64,000 bases of DNA from Massilia rubra (GTDB taxonomy: Bacteria > Pseudomonadota > Gammaproteobacteria > Burkholderiales > Burkholderiaceae_D): the NCBI RefSeq assembly GCF_011682065.1, contig NZ_VUYU01000011.1:1-64000 (forward strand), written 5' to 3'. Shown here piece by piece: positions 8,564 to 16,536 of this stretch. The notes beneath the pieces are model-generated. The model saw only the letters and a list, made by a program, of their open reading frames with translations. It had not been told where the DNA came from and ran no database searches. The first letter of the stretch is position 1, and each line of letters opens with the position of its first letter. Position numbers and translations under genes: made by a program.

Positions 8564-9463
8564 ATGTCCAATCTCAACTTCAAGCACTTGCGCTATTTCT
8601 GGATGGTTGGCAAGACCGGCAGCATCGCCCGCGCAGCCGAGCAACTGCACCTGACGCCGCAGTCGATTTCCGGGCAATTGACCGAGTTTGCCGGCACACT
8701 CGGCGTGGAACTGTTCCGCCGCTCCGGGCGCAACCTGGAGCTGACCGATACCGGCCGGCGCATCCTCAGTTACGCCGAAACCATCTTCAACACCGGCGAC
8801 GAACTGCTGGACATCGTGCGCGACCAGTCACTCAAGACCGCGCTGGCATTTCGGGTGGGATGCGCCGATTCGGTGTCCAAGCTGATCGCCTGCCGGCTGG
8901 TCGAGCCGGCGCTGAGCCTGGCCGAGCCCTTGCGCCTGATCTGCCGCGAAGGCCGCCTGGCCAGCCTGCTGGCCGACCTCGCGGTGCACCGGCTCGACCT
9001 GATCATCGCCGACCGTCCAATGCCGCCGCACCTGAGCGTCAAAGGCTACAACCATTTGCTGGGCGAAAGCGGCTTGAGCGTGTTTGCCACGGCGGCGCTG
9101 GCGGCCACTCTGAAAGGGACCTTCCCGGCATGCCTGGACCGCGCCCCCTTGTTGCTGCCGGGGGAGGATTTTGCGATCCACCACAAGCTGCTGCAATGGC
9201 TGGCCAACCAGCAGGTGCGCCCGCGCGTGGTTGGCGAGTTCGATGACAGCGCAATGATGAAAGCCTTCGGCCAGTCCGGCGCCGGCGCGTTTTTCGCGCC
9301 GACCGTGATCGCGCGCCAGGTGTGCCAGCAGTACGCGGTGGTGGAACTGGGCACGGTGCCGGGACTGGTCGAGCAGGTGTATGCGATCACCACCGAGCGC
9401 CGCATGAGTCATCCGGCAACCCTGGCGATCAGCCAGAGGGCACGGCGCGAATTGTTTGTGTGA
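8564..9463 (+). CDS. nhaR: LysR-family regulator NhaR
   Basis: This 299-residue LysR-type protein has a winged HTH at residues ~6-65 (NFKHLRYFWMVGKTGSIARA). The effector domain follows E. coli NhaR closely in several blocks: LTPQSISGQL, the FRVGCADSVSKLIACRLVEPAL block, LPGEDFAIHHKLLQWL, and GEFDDSAMMKAFGQSG. NhaR activates sodium/proton antiporter genes and in E. coli also pgaABCD. No nhaA or other antiporter gene lies in the window, so any target is distant. AGGAG eight bases upstream fixes the ATG. Convergent with the acyltransferase gene at 9470. Confidence 0.9.
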   Translation: MSNLNFKHLRYFWMVGKTGSIARAAEQLHLTPQSISGQLTEFAGTLGVELFRRSGRNLELTDTGRRILSYAETIFNTGDELLDIVRDQSLKTALAFRVGCADSVSKLIACRLVEPALSLAEPLRLICREGRLASLLADLAVHRLDLIIADRPMPPHLSVKGYNHLLGESGLSVFATAALAATLKGTFPACLDRAPLLLPGEDFAIHHKLLQWLANQQVRPRVVGEFDDSAMMKAFGQSGAGAFFAPTVIARQVCQQYAVVELGTVPGLVEQVYAITTERRMSHPATLAISQRARRELFV

Positions 9464-9469
9464 CGGCGC

Positions 9470-10525
9470 TTACGCGGCAGGCGTGTCCGGCGTGACGGCG
9501 GGACGCGCGCGCCGCCCGGCCCACTTGCGGTTCAAGTACAGGCGCACGGGGTTTTCGAAGAGATAGAACGACAGCGCGCCCAGGCCGATCGCGCCCAGCA
9601 GGCCGGCAAGGTGCGAGATGCGTCCTGCGCCCACGGCGTAGTAGAACGGTTGCTGCCACAGGTACAGCGAAAACGAGCAAACGCCGAACCATTGCAGCAC
9701 CCGCGCCGCCAGTAGCTTCTGGATGATTTGGGGAGTGCGCTCCAGATGGTTGATGGAATAGGCCAGGCACAGAGGCGCGAGCGTGTATTGCAGTTCCTTG
9801 TGGGCGTAAGTCGAGTAGCACGCGATCGCCACCACCAGGGTCAGGACCGGGAGCCAGGGCGAAGTCTGGCGCAGCCATGGCGCCTGCGTGCTGGCCGCCA
9901 TCACGCGATAGGCGGCTGCCGCGACCAGGCCGATGGCGGCCGACTCGCTGCGCAGGAACCACGGCGTCGCGCCCGCTGGCGGGTGCCCGGGGTAAACCAT
10001 GTTCACCGCCAAAATCGCGCCTGTCCCGGCGAGCAGCATGGCGGCGCCGGCGAAGCGGTGGCGCAGGGCGCCGGCGAGCACGGCGAGCGCCGCCAGGAAC
10101 ATATAGCTGTGCTCCTCCACGCTGAGCGACCACAGATGCCCGATCGGCCAGGTCCGCGCCCAGATGCTGATATCGGCCGGGAAGTAATTGCGCAAGAACG
10201 CGAGGGTCGCGATCAATTCGCCTTGCGGGACCACGAAGCGCACCGGCTGCATAAAGGCCGCGTAGATCGCCATCGCGATGACGAACAGCCAGAAGGTCGG
10301 GAACACCCGGCTCAGCCTGCGCACGAAAAAATCTTTCAGCGGCACCTTTTTGATGAACAAAAGGTTGCCCATCAAAAAACCCGACAACACGAAGAACAGT
10401 TGCACGCCGAACTCGCCGAGCCAGGAAAGTTCTTGCGTCGATTTGAAGTGCGAAATCAGTACGGCGATAATTGCCAACCCGCGCCACCCGTCAAGGTAAG
10501 GGATATGCCTGGTGGGGCTGCTCAT
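9470..10525 (-). CDS. Acyltransferase-3 family membrane enzyme
   Basis: This 351-residue polytopic enzyme has about ten helices and no SGNH domain. It opens with HIPYLDGWRGLAIIAVLISHF, the catalytic-His region of the family. VQLFFVLSGFLMGNLLF, VRRLSRVFPTFW and the loop WSLSVEEHSYMF are the other family hallmarks. The likely job is O-acetylation of a surface glycan or lipid. The start is placed at MSSPTRH, directly before the conserved core; in-frame ATGs 15 and 30 bp upstream are possible and no ribosome site decides. No linked polysaccharide genes are seen. Confidence 0.85.
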   Translation of the reverse strand: MSSPTRHIPYLDGWRGLAIIAVLISHFKSTQELSWLGEFGVQLFFVLSGFLMGNLLFIKKVPLKDFFVRRLSRVFPTFWLFVIAMAIYAAFMQPVRFVVPQGELIATLAFLRNYFPADISIWARTWPIGHLWSLSVEEHSYMFLAALAVLAGALRHRFAGAAMLLAGTGAILAVNMVYPGHPPAGATPWFLRSESAAIGLVAAAAYRVMAASTQAPWLRQTSPWLPVLTLVVAIACYSTYAHKELQYTLAPLCLAYSINHLERTPQIIQKLLAARVLQWFGVCSFSLYLWQQPFYYAVGAGRISHLAGLLGAIGLGALSFYLFENPVRLYLNRKWAGRRARPAVTPDTPAA

Positions 10526-10788
10526 GATGGTTACCGCCATGCTGTTGTCGATCAATCAATCAAGTTACCACATGGTTATTGATACGACAAATGATTCGTG
10601 GCGCGCGTTGCGGCTTGTCCGCCTGCCGGCTGATTACGTGGGCCAGCGCCGCAGTAGCGACTTGTACGCCGTGTTTTCTGCATCAAGCGGACGCAAAACA
10701 GCCATCTAAACACAATCTGGAAAAACCATACGAGCGATTTTTTCTGTCACCGCTGAACCCATTGTGCGAGAATGCCCCTCCCCCTCGG

Positions 10789-11940
10789 ATGGTGCGCATG
10801 ATGGCCAGACTCGCCGCAATCATAACTGGACTGGCACTCGTGCTGGCAGCTTGCAAGCCCGCAGTCACAGCGCACGCGCATGACATTCCTGCGGCAATGA
10901 GCCAGACCGCGACCACCCTGCTGCATTCAAAACTTCTGCACGCGACCTCGATTGCTGTCGTTTATCGCGGCAAGGAGTTCATTCTGCATCAAGGCGAGCT
11001 GGAGACCGGCAAAGCCAATCGGCCGAATGATTCAACGCTCTATGAAATCGGCTCAGTCAGCAAGACTTTTGCTGGCCTGCTGCTGGCGAACGCTGTGCTT
11101 GATGGAAAGGCGGCGCTTGACGATCCCATACAAAAGTACCTGGCGGCCGCCTACCCGAACCTGCAGTCGCAGGGGCAGCCAATTCGCTTGCGCCATTTGA
11201 TTACGCACACCAGCAATATGCCGGGCATGCTGCCATTGCAGGTGAACGCCGTATTGAAGGATTTCGCTGCACACGCCACGCCGGCGAAGCTCAATGCAGC
11301 CTACGCCAACTATGGACAACAGCAATTCTGGCAGGAGTTGCACTCGGTCGGCATCAAGGGGCCGCTTGGTAAGGACTACGCATATTCAAGCGCCGCTACC
11401 GAACTCATTGCGCACACTCTCGAAAAAATCTACGGCATGCCCTACGAAGTCCTGCTCGCGCGATTCGTCGCGCGCGAAGCCGGCATGCAAGATACCAAGC
11501 TGAGAATCACATCAACGGATACCGTCCGGCTAGCGCCCGGCTACCACAGCGACAATCCCGTTATAACAACACCGATGCCACAGTTGCCTTGGGGGGCAGC
11601 CGGCAATCTGAAGTCGACTATGCCGGATATGGCGAAGTACCTGCGCCTGCAATTGGGTGCCAATCCGGCGGTCGTCGAATCGCACAAGCCGCTGGTACGC
11701 TTCCAGGACGACTTCAGTATTGGCTATTTCTGGAACATCGGCACCAATCGCCAGTTGGGCACGCATTATGTACACCATGGCGGCGTGCCACGCGCGCAAA
11801 GCTACGCCTACGTCGTTCCTAAATATCAGCTTGGGGTCTTCATCATCACCAACCAGAGCGGCGACGCTACTGCCGGCGCCATGGAAAGCGCGCTGGCGCA
11901 TATTTTCGACACAGTGGAATCCATGGAAAACGCGAAGTAG
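10789..11940 (+). CDS. Serine hydrolase lipoprotein (class C beta-lactamase/PBP fold)
   Basis: This 383-residue protein of the beta-lactamase superfamily has a signal ending LALVLAACKP (lipobox LAAC), so it should be a periplasm-facing lipoprotein. The active-site motif is S-V-S-K (YEIGSVSKTFAGLLL), the second motif is Y-A-Y-S-S, and the third, usually KTG, is HHGG (YVHHGGVPRA). That variant is common in esterases and D-amino-acid peptidases of the family rather than true AmpC enzymes. An in-frame ATG at 10801 is the alternative start. Resistance should not be inferred from sequence alone. Confidence 0.8.
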   Translation: MVRMMARLAAIITGLALVLAACKPAVTAHAHDIPAAMSQTATTLLHSKLLHATSIAVVYRGKEFILHQGELETGKANRPNDSTLYEIGSVSKTFAGLLLANAVLDGKAALDDPIQKYLAAAYPNLQSQGQPIRLRHLITHTSNMPGMLPLQVNAVLKDFAAHATPAKLNAAYANYGQQQFWQELHSVGIKGPLGKDYAYSSAATELIAHTLEKIYGMPYEVLLARFVAREAGMQDTKLRITSTDTVRLAPGYHSDNPVITTPMPQLPWGAAGNLKSTMPDMAKYLRLQLGANPAVVESHKPLVRFQDDFSIGYFWNIGTNRQLGTHYVHHGGVPRAQSYAYVVPKYQLGVFIITNQSGDATAGAMESALAHIFDTVESMENAK

Positions 11941-11985
11941 GCCGGCCCTTGTTTTGCGCCGCGGCCACCAGGAACATGCCTGAAA

Positions 11986-12011
11986 AAGGCCAGCCATCGG
12001 CGCCTGGCCTT
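11986..12011. terminator. Hairpin after the serine hydrolase gene
   Basis: AAGGCCAG (11986-11993) pairs with CTGGCCTT (12004-12011). Five A's flank its left side, giving a T-run on the minus strand, so it could act in both directions. Confidence 0.5.
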
Positions 12012-12137
12012 GGTGTTGATGGATGTCGTCGTCCTCGGCTCCGGTCGATTTCCGGCCAACTGTTTCCGGCGATCCAGCGCGCGCCGTCATAACCGAACGG
12101 GCTGCGGATAGATGGCGCGGGAGTGTGACGCGGACAA

Positions 12138-12164
12138 CAAAAAGCCCAACACGATGGTTGGGCT
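12138..12164 (-). terminator. Terminator downstream of the original tRNA-His 3' end
   Basis: Read on the minus strand, the stem AGCCCAAC/GTTGGGCT is followed by TTTTTG. It lies about 20 bp beyond the tRNA-His 3' fragment. The same arrangement, slightly diverged, occurs at 31158-31184 beyond the intact tRNA, so the element carried its own replacement terminator. Confidence 0.75.
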
Positions 12165-12182
12165 ATATGCTTGACTTGCGAT

Positions 12183-12240
12183 GCAAACGATGGGGTGGCT
12201 GATGGGGCTCGAACCCACGACAACAGGAATCACAATCCTG
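12183..12240 (-). repeat. attL: 58-bp copy of the tRNA-His 3' half
   Basis: Bases 12183-12240 are identical to 31203-31260, which contain the anticodon-to-CCA half of the intact tRNA-His. After base 12240 the two sites diverge. Similarity continues outward for another ~47 bp, covering the terminator, with about eight mismatches. This is the left boundary of the integrated element. Confidence 0.9.
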
Positions 12241-12366
12241 ACCAAATGGGGTTCAACGATATTCATCAGTATTCCAAGTGTCGGTAATTTATATAAAAAT
12301 CAATGACTTGAGAGATTTTTTGCCACCGCCGAGATTCAGCGTTATTCATTGATATACTGCCACATG

Positions 12367-12386
12367 GGTTACATGGCGGTTACATG
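12367..12386 (+). promoter_or_regulatory. Putative left arm-type integrase sites
   Basis: GGTTACATG occurs at 12367-12375 and again at 12378-12386, 11 bp apart, between attL and the integrase gene. The same doublet with the same spacing recurs just inside attR (31115-31134). Arm-type sites of tyrosine integrases have this position and organisation. The assignment is an inference. Confidence 0.55.
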
Positions 12387-12408
12387 AAGCGAAAAATTGG
12401 GGCTGGAG

Positions 12409-13740
12409 ATGGCAAAAGTAAGATTTACGTCTGGACGCATCGACTCGTTCTCTTGTGAAGATGGCAAGAGCCAATCGTTCCTGTGGGATGCTTCCGCGCC
12501 TGGGCTGGGCGTGAGGGCCACGGCAAGCGGCGCCAAGTCGTATATGTTCCAAGCAAAATTGCGCGGCCAGGCAATGCGGATCACCATTGGCGCCACTGGT
12601 ACATGGACCATTCCAGAGGCCCAGGCGGAAGCGCGCCGGCTCAAGGTAATGATCGACAACGGGCAAGACCCGCGCCAAGTCAAAGCGGCGGGACTCGCTG
12701 CCGAACTGGGCGCCCGCAACGCCAGCAAAGCCGCTGAGACCGCAAGGCGAGCCCAGGCAACCCGAGAATCGGTAACATTGGGCATCGCTTGGCCAGTCTA
12801 TATTGAGGCGCGCCGCAAGCGCTGGAGTGATTGGCATATTCGCGACCATGAGAATGTAGGCAGCCCAGGCGGGGCAAGTAAGCTGCGAGGCAGAGGCGTG
12901 ACAGAACCGGGGCCGCTGGCCTTGCTGTTTGACGTTCGACTGCTCGACTTGAGCGGGGCGCGCATTGCGGCATGGCTCGCAATTGAAGCGCAGACTAGGC
13001 CCACGCGCGCCGCCCTGGCGTTTCGCCTGCTTTCGGTGTTCGTGAACTGGTGCGACTCACAGACCGAATACGCGGGGCTAGTCCCCGCAGGCGCATGCAA
13101 GGCGCAGCAGGTCCGCGACGAAATGCCAAGCAAGAACGCAAAGGAGGGCGATAGCCTGCAGCGCGAACAGCTCGCCCCTTGGTTCGATGCCGTGCGCGGG
13201 ATGAGTAACATTGTGCAGTCGGCATATTTGCAGGCGCTGTTACTCACTGGCGCGCGCCGGCGCGAGTTGGCCGCCCTGCAATGGGGTGACGTGGATTTCA
13301 AATGGCTGAGCATGACCATCCGCGATAAGGTGGAGGGAGAGCGCACCATTCCCCTGTGCCCATACGTCGCCGCTCTGCTGTCCGGCCTGCCGCGCCGCAA
13401 TGAATGGGTATTCTCAAGTCCAGCATCTGAAAGCGGCCAACTGTCGGAGCCTACGCCAGGACATAAGCGCGCGCTGTGCGCCGCCGGCCTGCCCGATCTC
13501 ACATTGCACGGTCTGCGCCGGTCCTTTGGGTCTCTCGCGGAGTGGACGGAAACGCCGGCTGGGGTGGTCGCACAGATCATGGGGCACAAGCCCAGCGCTA
13601 TTGCTGAAAAACATTATCGGCGCCGGCCGCTCGATTTGCTGCGCATGTGGCATATCAAAATAGAGGTGTGGATTTTGGACCAGGCGGGCGTGGCCATTGT
13701 GCCGGCGGCACCTGGCCTGCGAGCTGTATCGACAGCATAG
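12409..13740 (+). CDS. Tyrosine integrase, P4/DUF4102 type
   Basis: This 443-residue recombinase should insert and excise the element at tRNA-His. The N-terminal DUF4102-like arm-binding domain spans residues ~5-90 (LWDASAPGLGVRATASGAKSY). The catalytic domain has Arg near 282 in TGARRRELAALQWGDV, the HxxR box HGLRRSF near 367, GHK near 391 and the nucleophile Tyr near 402 in AEKHYRRR. The internal region near residues 150-175 is longer than usual. The ATG is used because the frame upstream offers only a TTG four codons earlier. The gene points inward from attL, the usual arrangement for this class. Confidence 0.9.
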   Translation: MAKVRFTSGRIDSFSCEDGKSQSFLWDASAPGLGVRATASGAKSYMFQAKLRGQAMRITIGATGTWTIPEAQAEARRLKVMIDNGQDPRQVKAAGLAAELGARNASKAAETARRAQATRESVTLGIAWPVYIEARRKRWSDWHIRDHENVGSPGGASKLRGRGVTEPGPLALLFDVRLLDLSGARIAAWLAIEAQTRPTRAALAFRLLSVFVNWCDSQTEYAGLVPAGACKAQQVRDEMPSKNAKEGDSLQREQLAPWFDAVRGMSNIVQSAYLQALLLTGARRRELAALQWGDVDFKWLSMTIRDKVEGERTIPLCPYVAALLSGLPRRNEWVFSSPASESGQLSEPTPGHKRALCAAGLPDLTLHGLRRSFGSLAEWTETPAGVVAQIMGHKPSAIAEKHYRRRPLDLLRMWHIKIEVWILDQAGVAIVPAAPGLRAVSTA

Positions 13741-13852
13741 TTCCCGCACAAGTTTAAAGCGCCAGTCTAGTTTTAGCGGACGAAAAGCCGGACTCCTTCA
13801 CCGGCCTGACTGGTGCCCCAACATATGAGGGCTGACACCTGAAGGGGTGCAA

Positions 13853-15493
13853 ATGTCTAATAAGTACCAAGTTCCGCATTACGGTCGACTTGCGCCAACC
13901 ACGCTTTGGCGCAGCGGCAGAATTAGTGACGTTGACGTAGTGACGCTGGCTGAAGCGGCTGCTATGGCGACCCAGCACGCAGGCACTGCCATTACGGAAG
14001 CTGACTTTCTTCGATCAGCAGGCCGTGGGGAGATAATGTTGCGCGCAGTAGTGCATGTGGCGGCGGTTATGGTGGCTTGTAGAGGGGATGAGCCTCCCGC
14101 TAAAATCGAATTACATAGTATTCCGACGTTGCCGCTTTCGGCATGCCAAATGCTGGCGAATGTCGGCCATGCGGCTTGGCGCCATTTAGACGGTCATGAA
14201 AGCACGAAAATATCCATGGGCGAGCTGTGGCGCTTTAAGCGCTTTGAGCTGCACGAGGAAGATGCAGCCATTGAGACAGCTATTGGAGATTGTCGAGTAA
14301 CCGGATACGACGTTCACGCTTTGGCGGATGCATATCTCGTGGATCGCGAGACAGAAAAGCGCCCGGCAGCGGATATCTCTACGAGCAGCGCAGTGCAAGA
14401 TAAACGAGAGACAGTCGCGAATAACGATGAGTTGTGCGCATTATCGGAAGACGTTCACAATGGAGGCGCGTTAGATTGGGCATACTGGGTCGCGCGGAAA
14501 ACGATCACGCCGATGGAAGCCGCGAAACTGACCTATTGCATTGATCCGATTGAGTGGCCTGGGAACGGAGATGCACAAGGCTCGTTCACTGCTGAATTGC
14601 AAAAAAAAATTGTAAAGTGTGCTGCTCTCTTGGGGGATATCCAAATTGACTGGTCACTTCCCGCGTTGTGTGCCTACTTGGGGATTGAAGACGCTCCCTA
14701 TAGGATGAGAATTGCAGCTCAATCCGAACAGGACAGGCTAGCCAAATTTGCGCAAGCGCCCGTACCGCCGCGTCGTTCGATCACGCCGCCCCCCCCACCC
14801 CCAACAAGACTCGACACGTCGCGCGGGCCGGTCGTTGGACCAATCAAATATGAAATTACCCTTCCAGATTGGACGCGGTGGAGTCGCTTGGACATCGTTC
14901 GGTTGTGGGAGGCAAGCTGTCTGCTTGCAGACATTGAACCGCCGCTTGCAGATGGCGCGGTAATTTGGGCAGAATACCAAACGGTTGGACTGTCACCCGC
15001 GTTTCATGAAGCATGGGAAATTATCAACGCTGACTCCACATTTTCCAAGCTGGAAATTCTCCCATACTCAGGTCGTATGCTCTGGAATGTTGATTTGGCA
15101 GGCTTCGCAGATTGGGCGATAGGAAAAGGGTTCAATGTCCCTGCAGGCCTGCGCATGATCGCCGCCCGGCGGTCCGTCAAGCTTGCAGTTGGACGCGCGC
15201 CCGAAGCGGGCACACAGGCGCCGCAGCCTGCCCCCTTAACGCATAAGCTCCGCATAAACTCTCTCGATGCACCAATTGATAAGGCTATTGGCTTGGCCGG
15301 TAGCCACAAAACCGCAGCCGTGTTTCTTGAGTTGAGGGCGCTTGCTCTTAATGAAGAAAAGCCGTTTACGGGAATCATCGAGGGGGACTCGCTCTGCTAC
15401 ACAACTGACGATGGACGACCCGATGGATTGACCAAAAATGCACTTGAGCACCGCCTGCGGCAACGAAGAAGGGCATCGGGTAGGAGCGGGTAA
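13853..15493 (+). CDS. Hypothetical accessory protein of the element
   Basis: This 546-residue soluble protein begins MSNKYQVPHYGRLAPTTLW after an AAGGGG-type ribosome site. Two regions look related: DWAYWVARKTITPMEAAKLTYCIDP near 205-230 and DWTRWSRLDIVRLWEASCLLADIEP near 335-360. This suggests a duplicated helical domain of the W-x2-hhh-hhEAa-L..-IDP form, split by a proline-rich linker (RRSITPPPPPPTR). The C-terminal end (LTKNALEHRLRQRRRASGR) is basic. Similar proteins are met in beta-proteobacterial prophages without known function. It is less GC-rich than the host genes. Its place between integrase and replication genes suggests an accessory or regulatory role. Confidence 0.65.
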   Translation: MSNKYQVPHYGRLAPTTLWRSGRISDVDVVTLAEAAAMATQHAGTAITEADFLRSAGRGEIMLRAVVHVAAVMVACRGDEPPAKIELHSIPTLPLSACQMLANVGHAAWRHLDGHESTKISMGELWRFKRFELHEEDAAIETAIGDCRVTGYDVHALADAYLVDRETEKRPAADISTSSAVQDKRETVANNDELCALSEDVHNGGALDWAYWVARKTITPMEAAKLTYCIDPIEWPGNGDAQGSFTAELQKKIVKCAALLGDIQIDWSLPALCAYLGIEDAPYRMRIAAQSEQDRLAKFAQAPVPPRRSITPPPPPPTRLDTSRGPVVGPIKYEITLPDWTRWSRLDIVRLWEASCLLADIEPPLADGAVIWAEYQTVGLSPAFHEAWEIINADSTFSKLEILPYSGRMLWNVDLAGFADWAIGKGFNVPAGLRMIAARRSVKLAVGRAPEAGTQAPQPAPLTHKLRINSLDAPIDKAIGLAGSHKTAAVFLELRALALNEEKPFTGIIEGDSLCYTTDDGRPDGLTKNALEHRLRQRRRASGRSG

Positions 15494-15530
15494 GCGCGCA
15501 TAAGCGCGGGCTAAAGCGGGTAGGCGCGGC
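15491..15530 (+). repeat. Four 10-bp iteron-like units
   Basis: TAAGCGCGCA, TAAGCGCGGG, CTAAAGCGGG and TAGGCGCGGC follow one another at exact 10-bp spacing, overlapping the end of the preceding gene. A helical-turn phase and a position just ahead of the replication operon are what an initiator-binding site would show, but the units are degenerate and few. Confidence 0.4.
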
Positions 15531-15565
15531 GCGTAGCAGATAACCGCATGTTGCGATATTCAATA

Positions 15566-15591
15566 GGAACCTCTTAAACGAAAGGGGTTCC
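15566..15591 (+). promoter_or_regulatory. Hairpin masking the ribosome site of the AlpA-like gene
   Basis: GGAACCTC (15566-15573) can pair with GGGGTTCC (15584-15591) across a ten-base loop, with one G-U pair. The right arm contains the AAAGGGG ribosome site of the ATG at 15595, so folding would limit initiation. Confidence 0.4.
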
Positions 15592-15594
15592 AAA

Positions 15595-15810
15595 ATGTCC
15601 ACCGCTCAAAAATTTTCATCTCTCGAAACCGAGACCCGCAGCCATGTTGATACGGCATGCGCTGCATTCCACCTAACGCGCTCTTGCCAAACGTTGCGTT
15701 CGTGGTCGTGCTTCCAAAACGGCCCCATCCGGCCGACCCGCATCAATCGCCGCCTGGCATGGCCGGTAGCTGAAATCAAGCGCCTGCTGAACGGGGGCGC
15801 CAATGCTTAA
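15595..15810 (+). CDS. AlpA-like DNA-binding protein (excisionase/activator candidate)
   Basis: This 71-residue protein has an HTH-like core HLTRSCQTLRSWSCFQNGP followed by the wing RPTRINRRLAWPVAEIKRLL. This is the MerR/AlpA/Xis pattern in which a final helix packs after '(R/K)hxWxxxEIKxLL'. In P4-like elements such proteins act as excisionases or activators of integrase and replication genes. It is first in a run of overlapping genes: its last codons overlap the ATG of the next gene by 8 bp. Confidence 0.65.
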   Translation: MSTAQKFSSLETETRSHVDTACAAFHLTRSCQTLRSWSCFQNGPIRPTRINRRLAWPVAEIKRLLNGGANA

Positions 15811-16243
15811 GCCCCAAAAGAAAAACGCCTCACAAGGAGGCGATGAAATCACGCAGCTGGCGGGCGGTGTGAAAGCGAAAAAGAAAGACTTCTTCTGCGG
15901 CGTCAAGCATATCAGCAAACTGCGCCGCGAGCTACAGGGTGCAGGGCTGGCGTTGCGCGACACGAGCGGTCGCACCCAATGCGAAACGCTGTTGCGCGTG
16001 CTCCAGTACCTGGGGCCGCGCGGCATCAATACGCCGGAGGGTGTCGGCTGCGGCTTCTACAGGATCGCCACCCGCGTACAGGAACTTGAGGAGCGTGGCT
16101 GGCTTATCGCGTCATACCGTGAGCGCATTGTCGGGGCTGACGGCCTGGCCCATCGCGGCATCGCACGCTACACGCTGCTTGGTCGTGCCGCTGACCGAGC
16201 TCCAGCTCCGCAAGGCGTGCTCGATTTGGGGGCGCCACAATGA
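15803..16243 (+). CDS. Winged-helix-type accessory replication protein
   Basis: This 146-residue protein has a lysine-rich start, then RTQCETLLRVLQYLGPRGINTPEG near residues 57-80 and RIATRVQELEERGWLIASYRE near 88-108, a winged-helix layout. The stop-start overlaps on both sides (8 bp before, 4 bp after) show it is co-translated with the replication operon. It may be a replication initiator accessory or a regulator; no family name is certain. Confidence 0.65.
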   Translation: MLKPQKKNASQGGDEITQLAGGVKAKKKDFFCGVKHISKLRRELQGAGLALRDTSGRTQCETLLRVLQYLGPRGINTPEGVGCGFYRIATRVQELEERGWLIASYRERIVGADGLAHRGIARYTLLGRAADRAPAPQGVLDLGAPQ

Positions 16244-16536
16244 TTTTCCTGACTGTCAAGAACTGGGACACCTTCCAGCACTACGGCAAGCGCAATCCCC
16301 CGTGGATCAAGTTGCACCGCGCCTTGCTCGATGATTACAGCTTCTGCGCCTTGCCTGATATTTCAAAAGCGCACCTCATGCTGGTTTGGCTCTACGCCAG
16401 CCAGCACAACGGGCGCGTGCCGCAAGACCCGGCCTTTCTCGAAAAAAAACTGTCGTGCGAAAACCTGAATCTCGATGCGCTTATCGCTAGTGGGTTTTTG
16501 ATCCGCTTGCACGGTGCTAGCGAGGTGCAAGCATGA
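16240..16536 (+). CDS. Short prophage replication-associated protein
   Basis: This 98-residue protein begins MIFLTVKNWDTFQHYGKRNP and continues PWIKLHRALLDDYSFCALPD, then SKAHLMLVWLYASQHNGRVP. That N-terminal block is common in phage proteins encoded just upstream of replication genes, where it precedes a winged-helix domain of DnaT or phage O-like initiators. Here the protein ends after the first domain. The ATGA overlap at its start and a 4-bp overlap with the helicase gene put it in the same operon. Confidence 0.65.
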   Translation: MIFLTVKNWDTFQHYGKRNPPWIKLHRALLDDYSFCALPDISKAHLMLVWLYASQHNGRVPQDPAFLEKKLSCENLNLDALIASGFLIRLHGASEVQA

